From: Chitinophaga pinensis
GTDB taxonomy: Bacteria > Bacteroidota > Bacteroidia > Chitinophagales > Chitinophagaceae
Assembly (NCBI GenBank): GCA_945878115.1
Contig: CAMDVD010000004.1
Coordinates: forward strand, 35,266-99,265
DNA: 64,000 bases
Direction: 5' to 3'
Positions 1 to 9,042 of this stretch are shown here, piece after piece. A program made the translations under genes and the position numbers. The notes beneath the pieces were generated by a model, which was not told the origin of the DNA, searched no databases, and was given only the letters and a program-made list of their open reading frames with translations. How positions within the stretch are numbered: position 1 is the stretch's first letter; the number at the start of each line of letters is the position of its first letter.

Positions 1-463
1 TACTATCCTTGTTAATGGTTCCCATTTTCTCGATGAATTGAAACATCATTGTCGCTCCTTTTTTTAATCTATATGTGCCGTGTCCTTTTGCTTGATGTGG
101 TATTGTTTTTTTATACTTCCCAGAAACGGAGAATTCATATTTACAATCCATATTGTCTGTACAAGTCAACATGTTATTGTTCATATCCAAAGTAATCACA
201 CAATTCTCTTTTGATTTCAATGTAAATTGATGATCCAGCAAGGAAGCAAAACCTTTTACATCCGTTGTAAAAAAGTCGGGCATACCAGAAACCGCTTGCA
301 CATATACAAAGGCAGAATCTTCTTTAAATTGACAAATATAAATGGTTGAATTTGCTTTATTTATCCCTTTGGAATAACTGTATACACCAGTAAAATCAGT
401 ACTTGTAGCCAATGCTAGTTGTCCAATACTAAGCAGTACTAATAGCCAAATGATATTTTTCAT
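1..463 (-). CDS. Secreted protein of unknown function, C-terminus outside the window
   Basis: An open frame reads leftward from an ATG at 461-463 through the window edge without a stop, giving 154 visible codons. It begins MKNIIWLLVLLSIGQLALA, a typical Sec signal peptide, followed by a soluble region with cysteines at about residues 52, 95, 107 and 113. The composition suggests a small beta-rich periplasmic or surface protein. I do not recognise a family. The start is chosen because it begins the signal peptide. It is divergent from the next gene, with about 70 bp of shared upstream DNA. Confidence 0.7.
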   Translation of the reverse strand, partial: MKNIIWLLVLLSIGQLALATSTDFTGVYSYSKGINKANSTIYICQFKEDSAFVYVQAVSGMPDFFTTDVKGFASLLDHQFTLKSKENCVITLDMNNNMLTCTDNMDCKYEFSVSGKYKKTIPHQAKGHGTYRLKKGATMMFQFIEKMGTINKDS

Positions 464-533
464 AGAAGTTAAATATAGGAAACATTTTATTCTATGTATA
501 TTTACGCTCATTATTTTCATTAAAAAAAAATTC

Positions 534-1070
534 ATGCTGGTAGAAATTCTGGAAATCGCTAAATATATTTTACCTGCCATCGTTGTATTGATAGCTACTT
601 ACTTAATTGTCAATAAATTTTTAGTCAAGGAAATTGAACGCAAACAACTAGCTATTTTCCAAGAAAATTCAAGTACATCCTTGAAGTTGCGATTGCAAGC
701 GTACGAAAGACTATCCATTTTTGTAGAACGCATGCATCCAAATAGTATGATTAGTCGGTATTATGTGCCGGGTTCTACAGCGCAAGATTTGCAATTGTCT
801 ATGGTACAAGGCATACGCGCAGAATTTGAACATAACCTTTCGCAACAAATTTATATTTCGCACGAATTATGGCAAACCTTAAAAGCAGTGGTAGAGCAAG
901 AGATTACTATGATTAATCGAGTTGGATCTAGCATTCCAATGGGTGAACCTGCTACTTTATTAATGTCCAAAATGACGGAATACATTGTAACTACAGAATC
1001 TGTAATGCCTACAGCTATTGCTTTAGAAACAATTAATAGAGAAGCAAAACAAATGTTGTTTGGTTCTTAA
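534..1070 (+). CDS. Small membrane-anchored protein, Bacteroidota-type, unknown function
   Basis: A 178-residue protein. A hydrophobic helix at about residues 9-30 is followed by a charged KEIERKQ segment and a helical soluble domain of about 140 residues with no obvious catalytic motif. The frame is open further upstream to 450, but that extension overlaps the divergent neighbour's start and is basic and low-complexity, so the ATG at 534 is preferred. The pattern resembles a conserved single-helix family found only in Bacteroidota (I believe DUF7935, unchecked). It lies 190 bp upstream of the Mur ligase in the same direction, with a structured repeat between them. Confidence 0.65.
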   Translation: MLVEILEIAKYILPAIVVLIATYLIVNKFLVKEIERKQLAIFQENSSTSLKLRLQAYERLSIFVERMHPNSMISRYYVPGSTAQDLQLSMVQGIRAEFEHNLSQQIYISHELWQTLKAVVEQEITMINRVGSSIPMGEPATLLMSKMTEYIVTTESVMPTAIALETINREAKQMLFGS

Positions 1071-1135
1071 ATCTCAGAACGTAAAAATAATTGAACCAAA
1101 AAGGTAATGAGAAAACTGAGCTTCAATTGTAGATG

Positions 1136-1217
1136 TATTGCGGCAACGATTGTAGCGAAAATCCTTTTTGCTGGCTTTGCAGCAAAAAGATTGGAGCGAA
1201 AAGCGTGTGTGCCGCCC
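1136..1217 (-). repeat. Dispersed structured repeat, copy A
   Basis: Read on the minus strand this begins GGGCGGCACACACGCT, has a stem AATCTTTTTGCTG/CAGCAAAAAGGATT and ends GTTGCCGCAATAC. The same layout recurs at 21361, 25104, 36566 and 48271, with a variant at 15911. The outer GCGGC/GCCGC segments can pair and close the element. It lies in the leader region of the Mur ligase gene in antisense orientation. Confidence 0.8.
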
Positions 1218-1260
1218 AAAAAAATATTTTAAAAAATTTAGTATCGTCAAAAACATAATA

Positions 1261-2652
1261 ATGCAGTCTATTCTTCAAAAAAATAATTTCTTTTTTATTG
1301 GTGTTGGTGGTGCAGGCATGAGTGCCATTGCGCAATATTTAGCTGGAAATGGTAAAACGGTAAAAGGTAGTGATAGGCTTTTTGCATTTGCAGAAAATGA
1401 TTATATCAGAACGCAATTAGAGCATGAAAATATTGCTTGCTTTATCCAAGATGGAAGTGGCATAGATGCACATACCGAAGCTATCATTATTTCGACCGCC
1501 ATTGAAGACAACAATATAGAAATTCAGAAGGCAAAGCAATTAGGGATTCCAATTATTATACGTGCAGAATTATTAGCAGCAATTTGTGCCAGTAAACGAA
1601 CGATTGCCATTGCTGGAACTTCTGGTAAGTCGACCGTAACTGCTATGCTATTCCATGCATTGTATGAGAATGGTGTAAGCCCATCATTGATTACTGGCGC
1701 AGGTTTGGTGAGTTTGCAACAAGAAGGAAAAATTGGAAATGCCTTCGTCGGAAAAAGTGATTGGTTACTCATAGAAGCGGATGAAAGTGACGGTACTTTA
1801 GTGAAGTACAAACCAGAAATTGGTTTACTATTAAGTATCGATAAAGACCATAAAGAGTTGGATGAATTGTTCGGCATTTTTCAAACCTTCAAGGATAATA
1901 CACAACAACAATTTGTAGTGAATGCAGGTCATGCATTAGCCAAGAAATATTCACAAAAACCAGAACAAGATTTTGGAGATGACAGTCCATTTACTGGAAA
2001 AGATTTTAAGCAAAATGGGTTTAATATTTCATTTACAGTGACGGATACCTTGCTTGGAGAAAATATCGAATTCCATATTCCAACTATTGGTCGCCACAAT
2101 ATGGAGAATGCCTTGGCTGTTGTTGCTATTGCTCATTTGTTAGGGGTAAGTATCAAACAATGTGCAAAGGCACTTACAACCTATGGAGGTATCTATCGTC
2201 GTCATCAATTACTTGGTGAACATCATGGCTTAACGGTGATAGATGATTATGCGCACAACCCAGCTAAAATAGCCGCTTCTATCAAAGCATGTTTGCCAGT
2301 AGCAACAAAATTAATTGCTTGGTTTCAACCACATGGTTATGGACCAACCAGATTTATTCGCAAGGAATTAGTTGAAGAAATTACACTTGCCTTAAGACCA
2401 GATGATGAAATATGGATGAGTGAAATTTATTATGCAGGAGGTACAGCAGTAAAGGATATTTCTGCTAATGATATCATTCAAGATTTACAAAAAAATAATG
2501 TGCATGCCTTCTTTGTAGAAGACAGAGTTGCGCTATTTCAACAATTAATGCATAAGCTAGAACCCAATACAGTATTGCTTTTGATGGGTGCTCGTGATCC
2601 AAGCTTAGAAAAATTTGCTAAGGAAGTGATGCGCATGGTGATGGAAAAGTAG
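1261..2652 (+). CDS. Mur ligase family protein (MurC/Mpl-like)
   Basis: A 463-residue ATP-dependent ligase of the peptidoglycan Mur family. It starts with the MurC/Mpl-type Rossmann motif GVGGAGMSAIA (about residues 14-24). The P-loop follows at 119-125 as GTSGKST, then an EADESDGT segment, an HNMENALA motif and DDYAHNP (about 328-334). Length and order fit UDP-N-acetylmuramate:L-alanine ligase or the recycling ligase Mpl. MurC usually sits in the dcw cluster and has GTHGKT; here the gene is isolated and the histidine is serine, so Mpl or a divergent paralogue is as likely as MurC. An in-frame start exists at 1168, but it lies inside the dispersed repeat, so the ATG at 1261 is used. Confidence 0.85.
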   Translation: MQSILQKNNFFFIGVGGAGMSAIAQYLAGNGKTVKGSDRLFAFAENDYIRTQLEHENIACFIQDGSGIDAHTEAIIISTAIEDNNIEIQKAKQLGIPIIIRAELLAAICASKRTIAIAGTSGKSTVTAMLFHALYENGVSPSLITGAGLVSLQQEGKIGNAFVGKSDWLLIEADESDGTLVKYKPEIGLLLSIDKDHKELDELFGIFQTFKDNTQQQFVVNAGHALAKKYSQKPEQDFGDDSPFTGKDFKQNGFNISFTVTDTLLGENIEFHIPTIGRHNMENALAVVAIAHLLGVSIKQCAKALTTYGGIYRRHQLLGEHHGLTVIDDYAHNPAKIAASIKACLPVATKLIAWFQPHGYGPTRFIRKELVEEITLALRPDDEIWMSEIYYAGGTAVKDISANDIIQDLQKNNVHAFFVEDRVALFQQLMHKLEPNTVLLLMGARDPSLEKFAKEVMRMVMEK

Positions 2653-2741
2653 TAGCTAAAATTTGCAAAACAAAATAAGTTGTAATGGTTTGTGAAGACA
2701 CAAAACCATGGGGACGAAGATATGATGTTGTTCAATTGGCT

Positions 2742-5240
2742 TTACTCCCACTTATTGGTTTCTTTATCATAATGCTGTAAGCCAAATTTCAATTGGAAAG
2801 GGTTATTGAATTTATTGGCAATGCTCGCGGCGACATAGCCACCGATTTTAAATTTTTCACCAAAGAGTTTGAATGGTTTTTCTATTCCGGCAAATGCTTC
2901 AAAATAAATTAACTTACGTTCAGGTAAATACAATGCACCACCACCGGCTACTTCATAGAGATGTAGATATTTTGCATAAGGAATTTTATTGATGATGGAA
3001 CCATTAAATTGATGCATATAATGTCCTTCATAAAAGCGATGAAATACTGGGAAAGACGAATCTAGTAATTGAAAATTCCTGGTAGGTTCATTAAATATTC
3101 GCGGGTCTCCTCGTCGCATAAATTTATAATCTATACTTTTCAAATCATTCTTAGATAGGAATGAGCCAGTAAATATTTTATATTCTGAAATACCTGCTAA
3201 GCCTAATTTTATTTTTTGTTTAATACCAAATTCCAAATAATTAAAATTGATAACACTGTTCAATACACCTGGAACACCCGTACGTAAAGTAGCATAAGCC
3301 GTCGGATATTTTGAACCTAAAATAATTTTTTGTCGCGGCTCACGCATATACATTTGTCGAGGTGTATACTCTAGTGTAATGGAATTATAGAACGCATTAT
3401 ACGCATTGAACTTTGCATAGTTAGCCGAGTCCGCACCAAGGTTGCCAAGTAGTTTGTCTATAGTGCTATCGCTTTTATTTATATCCACTGGAATGCGATT
3501 TGCAAACTCTAATTTATTACGTACAACAAATCCATTAAATAATTCTACCCCATGTTCGATATTGGCATATTGTTTTAAATAAAAATTACTACGACGTAGA
3601 ATATTGATATAAGAATCATTGCCGAAAACTAGGTCATAATTTCGACCACAATCAAATGCAAAATAGCCATTTGTGAAAGGGTTATATCTTTTGGAGATAC
3701 GCCAATTACCTAGTACATCTTTTTGTGCAAGACCGTACATTAAATCGATGGAAGTATAAAAAGTCCGTTTTGATTTTGGCGTTATCGCGTAGCTGCCACC
3801 ATAGCCTAATCGCGTACCGCCTGGCAATAGGATTCTGACCGTATTTAATATTGGGTTAAAATAAATTGTTCTATCATTCTCTCGTTTATAAAAGCTGACT
3901 CCATCCACGAAAATATCCCTTACTGTAATTTTATTGTTTACCTTATCGATTGAATCTAAATACGCAATAGTATGTTTGGCATAATACACACTATCTTTTT
4001 TCCGGATATAAGAAAGTTCTTTTTCACTCAATGGTTCCTTGCGTACTATATTCCAAAAATTGCTATCCTTATCATAGGCTTCTTGTGCAGTACTACTTAG
4101 TTCTGTACCAAAATGTTTTTTCTTGAAAGTAGTGTCCAATTTATAATCATCATAGACAACAACTGTACTCCCATTGTGTTTGGTTTTGCCTTCTTTAGAT
4201 AAATACGTCAACTCCATACGATCCAGCATCCATGACTTTTGTTGCATAAATTCATAAGATGTTCGAACAGAAAATGAATTGTATTCTGCCATCAAATGAG
4301 ATGGGAATGAATAGCTTGCATCTGTAATTGTCCATGATGTATCCACTACCTCAACTGTACCTTCAATCAATGCATTGCCCGATTTGATTGGCGAAAATTT
4401 TATGGTGTAAAAAGTACAAGTATTTCGTTTTTCCGTTTTAATAATTTTGAATTTATAAGCAATCAAACCGCTATAGCTAATCGGCGACAACATAGGAGAT
4501 TCGCTCAATGCTGGGACTTGAATCAGATTTTGATACAAGCTAAAATCCCCTTCTGTATTACTTAAATAAAATAAACTTTCTGTATTCCCTCTTCTCTTCA
4601 CACCAAGTCTTTCTTCTTTCATTTTATTCGGATACACATAATCTAAACGCAAATAAATTTCAGCCATACTCATGCTATTCAATTCTGTATTCAATGCAGT
4701 TCTTGCCGAATCTATCTGGTGTTTAGCCCTTGCTAATGAATCCAAGTAAGGTAGAATCACTGCTGCTTTATGTTTGCTTTCTGTTTTGTTTTCTTCTACT
4801 GCCTTTATATAAACATTACAACTGTAGGAATTTACAGCTTGTTCATTTTCCTTTTTATGTTCTATAACATGTCGAATATATTCTTCCGCCTTATTCTTTT
4901 TGGTAGCGACAATTTTTACTTCGGAAATGTTTCTTGTATTCTCTTCTAAAATAACATTCTGTATAATATCCTTATCACGAACAATAATTTTTATGGTTTG
5001 TGTTTTGAAGCCGAGTAATGAAAATACGACATCATATTCTCCTTCTTCTAATTTGAATTTATAATTTCCATTCAAGTCAGTTCTTGTACCTAATTGTTGT
5101 TTTTTTAATTGAACCGTCGCAAATCCCAAGCCTTCTAGTTTGGTATTGGTGACTTTACCCGCAACTAAAAATTGTTGCGCAGCAAGCGGAATGGAGAAGG
5201 TTGCAAATAGTAAAAGAAGTATGTATTTTTTATGCAACAA
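2742..5240 (-). CDS. DUF5686 outer-membrane protein with carboxypeptidase-regulatory-like domain
   Basis: An 832-residue protein with signal peptide (cleavage near LAAQ). An N-terminal carboxypeptidase-D regulatory-like beta-sandwich spans about residues 25-105 and contains the usual D-x-N-G-x-Y/F segment. A long DUF5686 region follows, ending in an outer-membrane beta-barrel rich in aromatic strands. This family is common in Bacteroidota and is related to TonB-dependent receptors but lacks a typical plug. Its substrate is unknown. It lies immediately downstream of the TonB-type receptor on the same strand (58 bp gap), so the two may be co-transcribed. The product ends KETNKWE at the stop, without an aromatic terminal strand. 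Confidence 0.85.
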   Translation of the reverse strand: MLHKKYILLLLFATFSIPLAAQQFLVAGKVTNTKLEGLGFATVQLKKQQLGTRTDLNGNYKFKLEEGEYDVVFSLLGFKTQTIKIIVRDKDIIQNVILEENTRNISEVKIVATKKNKAEEYIRHVIEHKKENEQAVNSYSCNVYIKAVEENKTESKHKAAVILPYLDSLARAKHQIDSARTALNTELNSMSMAEIYLRLDYVYPNKMKEERLGVKRRGNTESLFYLSNTEGDFSLYQNLIQVPALSESPMLSPISYSGLIAYKFKIIKTEKRNTCTFYTIKFSPIKSGNALIEGTVEVVDTSWTITDASYSFPSHLMAEYNSFSVRTSYEFMQQKSWMLDRMELTYLSKEGKTKHNGSTVVVYDDYKLDTTFKKKHFGTELSSTAQEAYDKDSNFWNIVRKEPLSEKELSYIRKKDSVYYAKHTIAYLDSIDKVNNKITVRDIFVDGVSFYKRENDRTIYFNPILNTVRILLPGGTRLGYGGSYAITPKSKRTFYTSIDLMYGLAQKDVLGNWRISKRYNPFTNGYFAFDCGRNYDLVFGNDSYINILRRSNFYLKQYANIEHGVELFNGFVVRNKLEFANRIPVDINKSDSTIDKLLGNLGADSANYAKFNAYNAFYNSITLEYTPRQMYMREPRQKIILGSKYPTAYATLRTGVPGVLNSVINFNYLEFGIKQKIKLGLAGISEYKIFTGSFLSKNDLKSIDYKFMRRGDPRIFNEPTRNFQLLDSSFPVFHRFYEGHYMHQFNGSIINKIPYAKYLHLYEVAGGGALYLPERKLIYFEAFAGIEKPFKLFGEKFKIGGYVAASIANKFNNPFQLKFGLQHYDKETNKWE

Positions 5241-5298
5241 TGGAATGAAATATTAGTAGTTGTACTGCTTATGATTAATGAAATAAGAATAGTTCCTA

Positions 5299-7785
5299 TT
5301 ATTTTCCACCGCCCTTTTCATTCTCATCACCACCATCATCTTTCTTCAAATTTTCATCTCGGCTTTTCGTTTCCTTTTCCTTTTCTTTTTTGGGCGCAAC
5401 TTTCTTTGGTGTTTCTGTATTGCCTCTTTGCGATTTGCTACTCAATCGAACTTGTACATTCAAACCAACACTTCTTGTTTGATTTTTGCGTAAAACCGTT
5501 TGATTATAGTAAGGATATAAATTGTATTGTGTTTCCGTTTGTATTGTATTCAATAAATCATTCACATTCGCAGTTAGTGTAATCAAATTTTTAAAAAATA
5601 TTTTCTTGACAGCAATATCTATATTAGAATAAGGCTTCACAGTTCCTTGTGCGACGGTTGTCTTCCCATTATAATTGGAAGTAAGTTGTACACTAAATCC
5701 TTGTTTTAATTTAGCGTTCGTAACCAATTTAGCAAATCCACCATAGCCTGTTCTACCCAAGTTTGCATCTATATTAGCACCATTTATTTTATTTCGAAAA
5801 ATATTGACATTTACTGTCGCATCCCACCATGATAATAGGTTTATTTTATTGGTTAATTCTACACCATAAGTAATACCCGTTGCGAGATTTTGATTTTGTG
5901 AATAGGTTGTTCCATTCGGATTAAATCTACGAAACCTTTGAATTAAATTCTCCGTGTATTGATAATAAGCGCTGGCAATAAAGTTATCGTTTCGATTGTA
6001 TTGTTTGGTAAATGTAAGTTCTGTTGCATGAATAAATTCAGGTTTCAATGTTGGATTTCCTTGACTTGTATCTTGTGGATTGGACACATCTAAATAAGGA
6101 ACTAATTGCATAAAGCCTGGGCGATTAACTCGTCGCGCATAGTTGAAATTAATATCTTGTGTTTTATTTATTTTGTGACTGATAAATAAAGTCGGGAAAA
6201 TATTTTTGTAGTTGTTTGCCACTTTCGCATTGTACTGATAAGCCATCCCATCATACGTAAAATACTCACCTCGAAGACCAAATTGTACGCCTGTATTTTT
6301 AAATTGATTAGCAATAGTTGCATAAACGCCATGTACTTGTTGCGTAAAAACATAATGATTTTTTAAAATAGCTTCTTCAGTTTCCGCTTGATTTGGATAT
6401 TGAATAGTAGGTTGATTTTCCGATTCAAATCGAATATAATAAGTCTTTTCACCGACATCAATTCTTCCATTTTTAAAAATTGGTTTTGTATAATCGATTT
6501 GAAATGTGCCATTCCAATTGCCCCCGAGTATTGGATTTTTTTGCATAAATTCAGAAACATAAACTTCATTAGAATCGAATAAAGAAGTATTGTATTCACT
6601 CTTTCTGATGTATCTACTTTTGCTAAAATTCACTTCGATGTTTAGCTCTTCTTTTGGGTTTTTAAAATTGTGTTTGTATTGTAAATTGGAAGTTCCACTC
6701 AATGGATTACCGATGTATTTATTGGTTCGAATTTGCTTAGATAAAAGTGTATTATAATCCATTTCATTTTCTAAAGTAGTTGTACTGTTGCCCTTCATGT
6801 AAGCTGAAAATAGATTTTGGCTAAATGTGATTTTATTATTTTTATTGATGCTATAGTCGCCACCCAAATTCATAAAGCCACTCAATGGTCGTCTATCATT
6901 GTGGTTGAAACTGCTATATGTAAAAGTATTTTCATAATTACTTCTACTTGTCGTTGTTTCTTCCCAAGCGCGAGCTGTTCTGCCATTCGCATTAATGAAG
7001 AAATTCCATTTTTTAATATTCGCATTGAAGTTGATGCCTCCATTAATTCTAAATGGATTTGATACACCCAAAGTCAATGTGCCATTATAGCCAGGCTTAC
7101 GATCTTTTTTCAAAATGATATTGACGATACCACTCATGCCTTGCGCTTCGTACTTACTTGATGGATTGGTGATGACTTCTATACTTTCAATACTCGAAGC
7201 CGGTATACTTTGTAATGCAGTTTGTGGATCATTGCCAAACATCGCCGAAGGTTTCCCATCAACCAATAATGTCACATTATCTTTTCCTCGCAAACTCAAA
7301 TTTCCATCCATGTCCACATTTACAGAAGGGACATTTTTCAGAATATCAGCAGCAGAACCACCGGCGCTTGTGATGTTTTTATCGACATTAAAAGTTTTTT
7401 TATCAATGCCAATTTCTATTGCGGCTTTTTCCCCAACGATAGTTACATTTTTTAAATTTTTACTGTTGCTATTGAGGATAATTTTACCAAGATTCATTTC
7501 GGTTTGGTCAATGTTATAATTTTTATAGGATTTAGACTCATAACCCAATGATGAAATAGTGACAGTATATTTCCCATAAGGAATTTTAGAAATAGTAAAC
7601 GAACCATTCTCCTTCGATTTTGTGCCCATTAGCATTGAACCTGCAATTGTATTCTGAATAGTGATGGTTGCGTAGTCGATTGGTGTGTTTTCATTTTCGC
7701 CAAATACAACTCCACTTAAATTGGCTTGTTGTGCTACAATAGAAAATGGCAAGAAAAGAAAAAGAAATAGGTAAATAAACTTCAT
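5299..7785 (-). CDS. TonB-dependent receptor-like protein, outer-membrane beta-barrel family (OMP_b-brl_3 type)
   Basis: A product of about 828 residues. The ATG at 7783-7785 starts a signal peptide (MKFIYLFLFLFLPFSIVAQQ); an upstream in-frame extension to 7899 is not signal-like and is rejected. The order is CarboxypepD-regulatory-like domain (about 25-105), plug domain with LLVDGKPS and a segment about SIESIEVITNPSSKYEA, then a long 22-strand type barrel. Such proteins move or bind bulky ligands at the outer membrane, and the substrate is unknown. After the last barrel strand (near VGLNVQVRLSS) there is an unusual tail of about 45 residues made almost entirely of Lys, Glu, Asp and Gly. It probably forms a unit with the DUF5686 gene downstream. 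Confidence 0.9.
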   Translation of the reverse strand: MKFIYLFLFLFLPFSIVAQQANLSGVVFGENENTPIDYATITIQNTIAGSMLMGTKSKENGSFTISKIPYGKYTVTISSLGYESKSYKNYNIDQTEMNLGKIILNSNSKNLKNVTIVGEKAAIEIGIDKKTFNVDKNITSAGGSAADILKNVPSVNVDMDGNLSLRGKDNVTLLVDGKPSAMFGNDPQTALQSIPASSIESIEVITNPSSKYEAQGMSGIVNIILKKDRKPGYNGTLTLGVSNPFRINGGINFNANIKKWNFFINANGRTARAWEETTTSRSNYENTFTYSSFNHNDRRPLSGFMNLGGDYSINKNNKITFSQNLFSAYMKGNSTTTLENEMDYNTLLSKQIRTNKYIGNPLSGTSNLQYKHNFKNPKEELNIEVNFSKSRYIRKSEYNTSLFDSNEVYVSEFMQKNPILGGNWNGTFQIDYTKPIFKNGRIDVGEKTYYIRFESENQPTIQYPNQAETEEAILKNHYVFTQQVHGVYATIANQFKNTGVQFGLRGEYFTYDGMAYQYNAKVANNYKNIFPTLFISHKINKTQDINFNYARRVNRPGFMQLVPYLDVSNPQDTSQGNPTLKPEFIHATELTFTKQYNRNDNFIASAYYQYTENLIQRFRRFNPNGTTYSQNQNLATGITYGVELTNKINLLSWWDATVNVNIFRNKINGANIDANLGRTGYGGFAKLVTNAKLKQGFSVQLTSNYNGKTTVAQGTVKPYSNIDIAVKKIFFKNLITLTANVNDLLNTIQTETQYNLYPYYNQTVLRKNQTRSVGLNVQVRLSSKSQRGNTETPKKVAPKKEKEKETKSRDENLKKDDGGDENEKGGGK

Positions 7786-7884
7786 AAGTGCAACAAATGT
7801 ACAGCCTGAACAGTATTGAACGAACAGGCAAAGTATTAGAAAAGTGTTAAGATAAATACCGATTATTGTAAGGGAGAGTATAGT

Positions 7885-7957
7885 AGTGATGGGCTGCACC
7901 CATCACTAGATGTGACGGGCTGCACCCATCACTAAATCTATTTCACCACTTCGTGGC
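7885..7957. repeat. REP-like hairpins on the 3' side of the transposase
   Basis: A perfect 9-bp stem AGTGATGGG/CCCATCACT with loop CTGCA occupies 7885-7907. A second version with one mismatch follows at 7912-7932, then the small hairpin CCAC-TTC-GTGG at 7946-7956. The CCACTTCGTGGCTTAA segment also occurs at about 8502 and 8856, beyond the other side of the transposase gene, so the gene is bracketed by related elements. Confidence 0.8.
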
Positions 7958-7978
7958 TTAAACAAAATAGGTTTAATA

Positions 7979-8431
7979 CTAATCCCATACATACTTCTCA
8001 TTATATTCCACATTATATTTTTCAAGAATCAAACGGTACTCTTCTTGAAATGAAATTTTAGAATGATGTGCATGTTGATTGGCGATGTAATGACTTACTC
8101 TATTTATATCTGTAGGTTTTACAGAGAATGTACCATAGCCATCTTGCCAGTAAAATTCTTTGTAGGCATCTCCTTTTGTTTTTATCCATTTTAATGAATG
8201 TGATTTTGCCACTTCTAATAATTTCATTAAAGCTATTTTCCGAGAAAGCATACATAGGATATGAATATGGTCAGTATAACCACCTATTTTTATCAGATGA
8301 CATTCTATGCTTTTACAAATAGTAGCCAAGTAGGCATGCAGTTCCGCTTCCACAGGAGGATGAATAAATTCTTGACGATATTTCGTGCTGAACACAATGT
8401 GGATGTAATTTTTAACTAGTGATTGTCCCAT
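7979..8431 (-). CDS. IS200-like Y1 transposase (REP-associated type)
   Basis: A 150-residue single-domain HUH nuclease. The metal-binding HxH is at H55-I56-H57 (in TDHIHIL) and the catalytic tyrosine is most likely Y115 in RVSHYIANQ, with the Bacteroidota signature WQDGYGTFSV just before it. Y1 transposases nick and rejoin single-stranded DNA at hairpins. There is no tnpB next to it. Instead, hairpins and tandem repeats sit on both sides, so a RAYT-like role in spreading the nearby palindromes is likelier than a classic IS200/IS605 element. The frame is full length, with both active-site motifs intact. Confidence 0.9.
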   Translation of the reverse strand: MGQSLVKNYIHIVFSTKYRQEFIHPPVEAELHAYLATICKSIECHLIKIGGYTDHIHILCMLSRKIALMKLLEVAKSHSLKWIKTKGDAYKEFYWQDGYGTFSVKPTDINRVSHYIANQHAHHSKISFQEEYRLILEKYNVEYNEKYVWD

Positions 8432-8466
8432 AACATGATGAATTGAATTTAATTAATAATAATTAG

Positions 8467-8515
8467 AGCGATGGGCGTTGCCGCATCGCTGATGTATGTC
8501 GCCACTTCGTGGCTT
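8467..8515. repeat. REP-like double hairpin, copy 1
   Basis: A stem AGCGATG/CATCGCT (8467-8473 with 8484-8490) and an inner GGC/GCC are followed by TGATGTATGTC and the hairpin GCCAC-TTC-GTGGC. The second copy at 8821-8872 has GCGAGG/CCTCGC in place of GCGATG/CATCGC. The stem base pair changed on both sides, showing that pairing is kept. Confidence 0.8.
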
Positions 8516-8540
8516 AACAGTATTTCTAGAAAATATCTCA

Positions 8541-8746
8541 GTCCCGAAGGGATGACATATGCGAACATAGGGTGAAGCCCTTTGAAAAGTGAGGCTCTGA
8601 AATATCGAAGTCCCGAAGGGATGACATATATCAACATAGGGTGAAGCCCTTTGAAAAGTGAGGCTCTGAAATAGAAAAGTCCCGAAGGGATGACATATAC
8701 TAACATAGGGCGAAGCCCTATGAGAAAAGACAATCTATAACAACCA
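8541..8746. repeat. Tandem 69-bp repeat, REP-like
   Basis: GTCCCGAAGGGATGACATAT starts at 8541, 8610 and 8679, giving an exact period of 69 bp, and again at 8894. Each unit also holds AGGGTGAAGCCCT or AGGGCGAAGCCCT, a short inverted repeat, and GAGGCTCTGAAATA. Open frames through it on the minus strand (8449-8784 and 8781-9047) translate to repeated YVIPSGL motifs and are best read as products of the repeats rather than real proteins. Confidence 0.85.
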
Positions 8747-9042
8747 AAAAATATCAAATACCCCATAACAAAATTTTTTATCAAAAAACTAAACTTAGAA
8801 GAAACTTAATTCGCTTCAACGCGAGGGGCTTTACCGCCTCGCTGATGTATGTCGCCACTTCGTGGCTTAATAGATTAGTTCCATGGAAGCGAAGTCCCGA
8901 AGGGATGACATATACCAACATAGGGCAAAGCCCTATGAGAAAAAACAATCTATAACAACAAAAAAATATCAAATAACCCATAAAATAATAATTTATCAAA
9001 AAACAAAACTTAGAAGAAACCTTCCCTCCACTAATTCGCTTC
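8694..9042. repeat. Direct duplication of the flank of the nfu gene
   Basis: 8694-8818 and 8907-9042 are near copies: both run from GACATATA(C/T) through AACATAGGGC, CAATCTATAACAAC, ATATCAAATA, TTATCAAAAAAC and CTTAGAAGAAAC to TAATTCGCTTC. The right copy's last bases are the final codons and stop of the nfu-like gene; the left copy carries the same few codons as a relic. The second double hairpin lies between the copies. Confidence 0.85.

Noticed and set aside
7115..7519. 134-codon plus-strand frame opposite the TonB-type receptor
   Set aside because: It is the antisense shadow of a well-conserved receptor plug and has no family signature.
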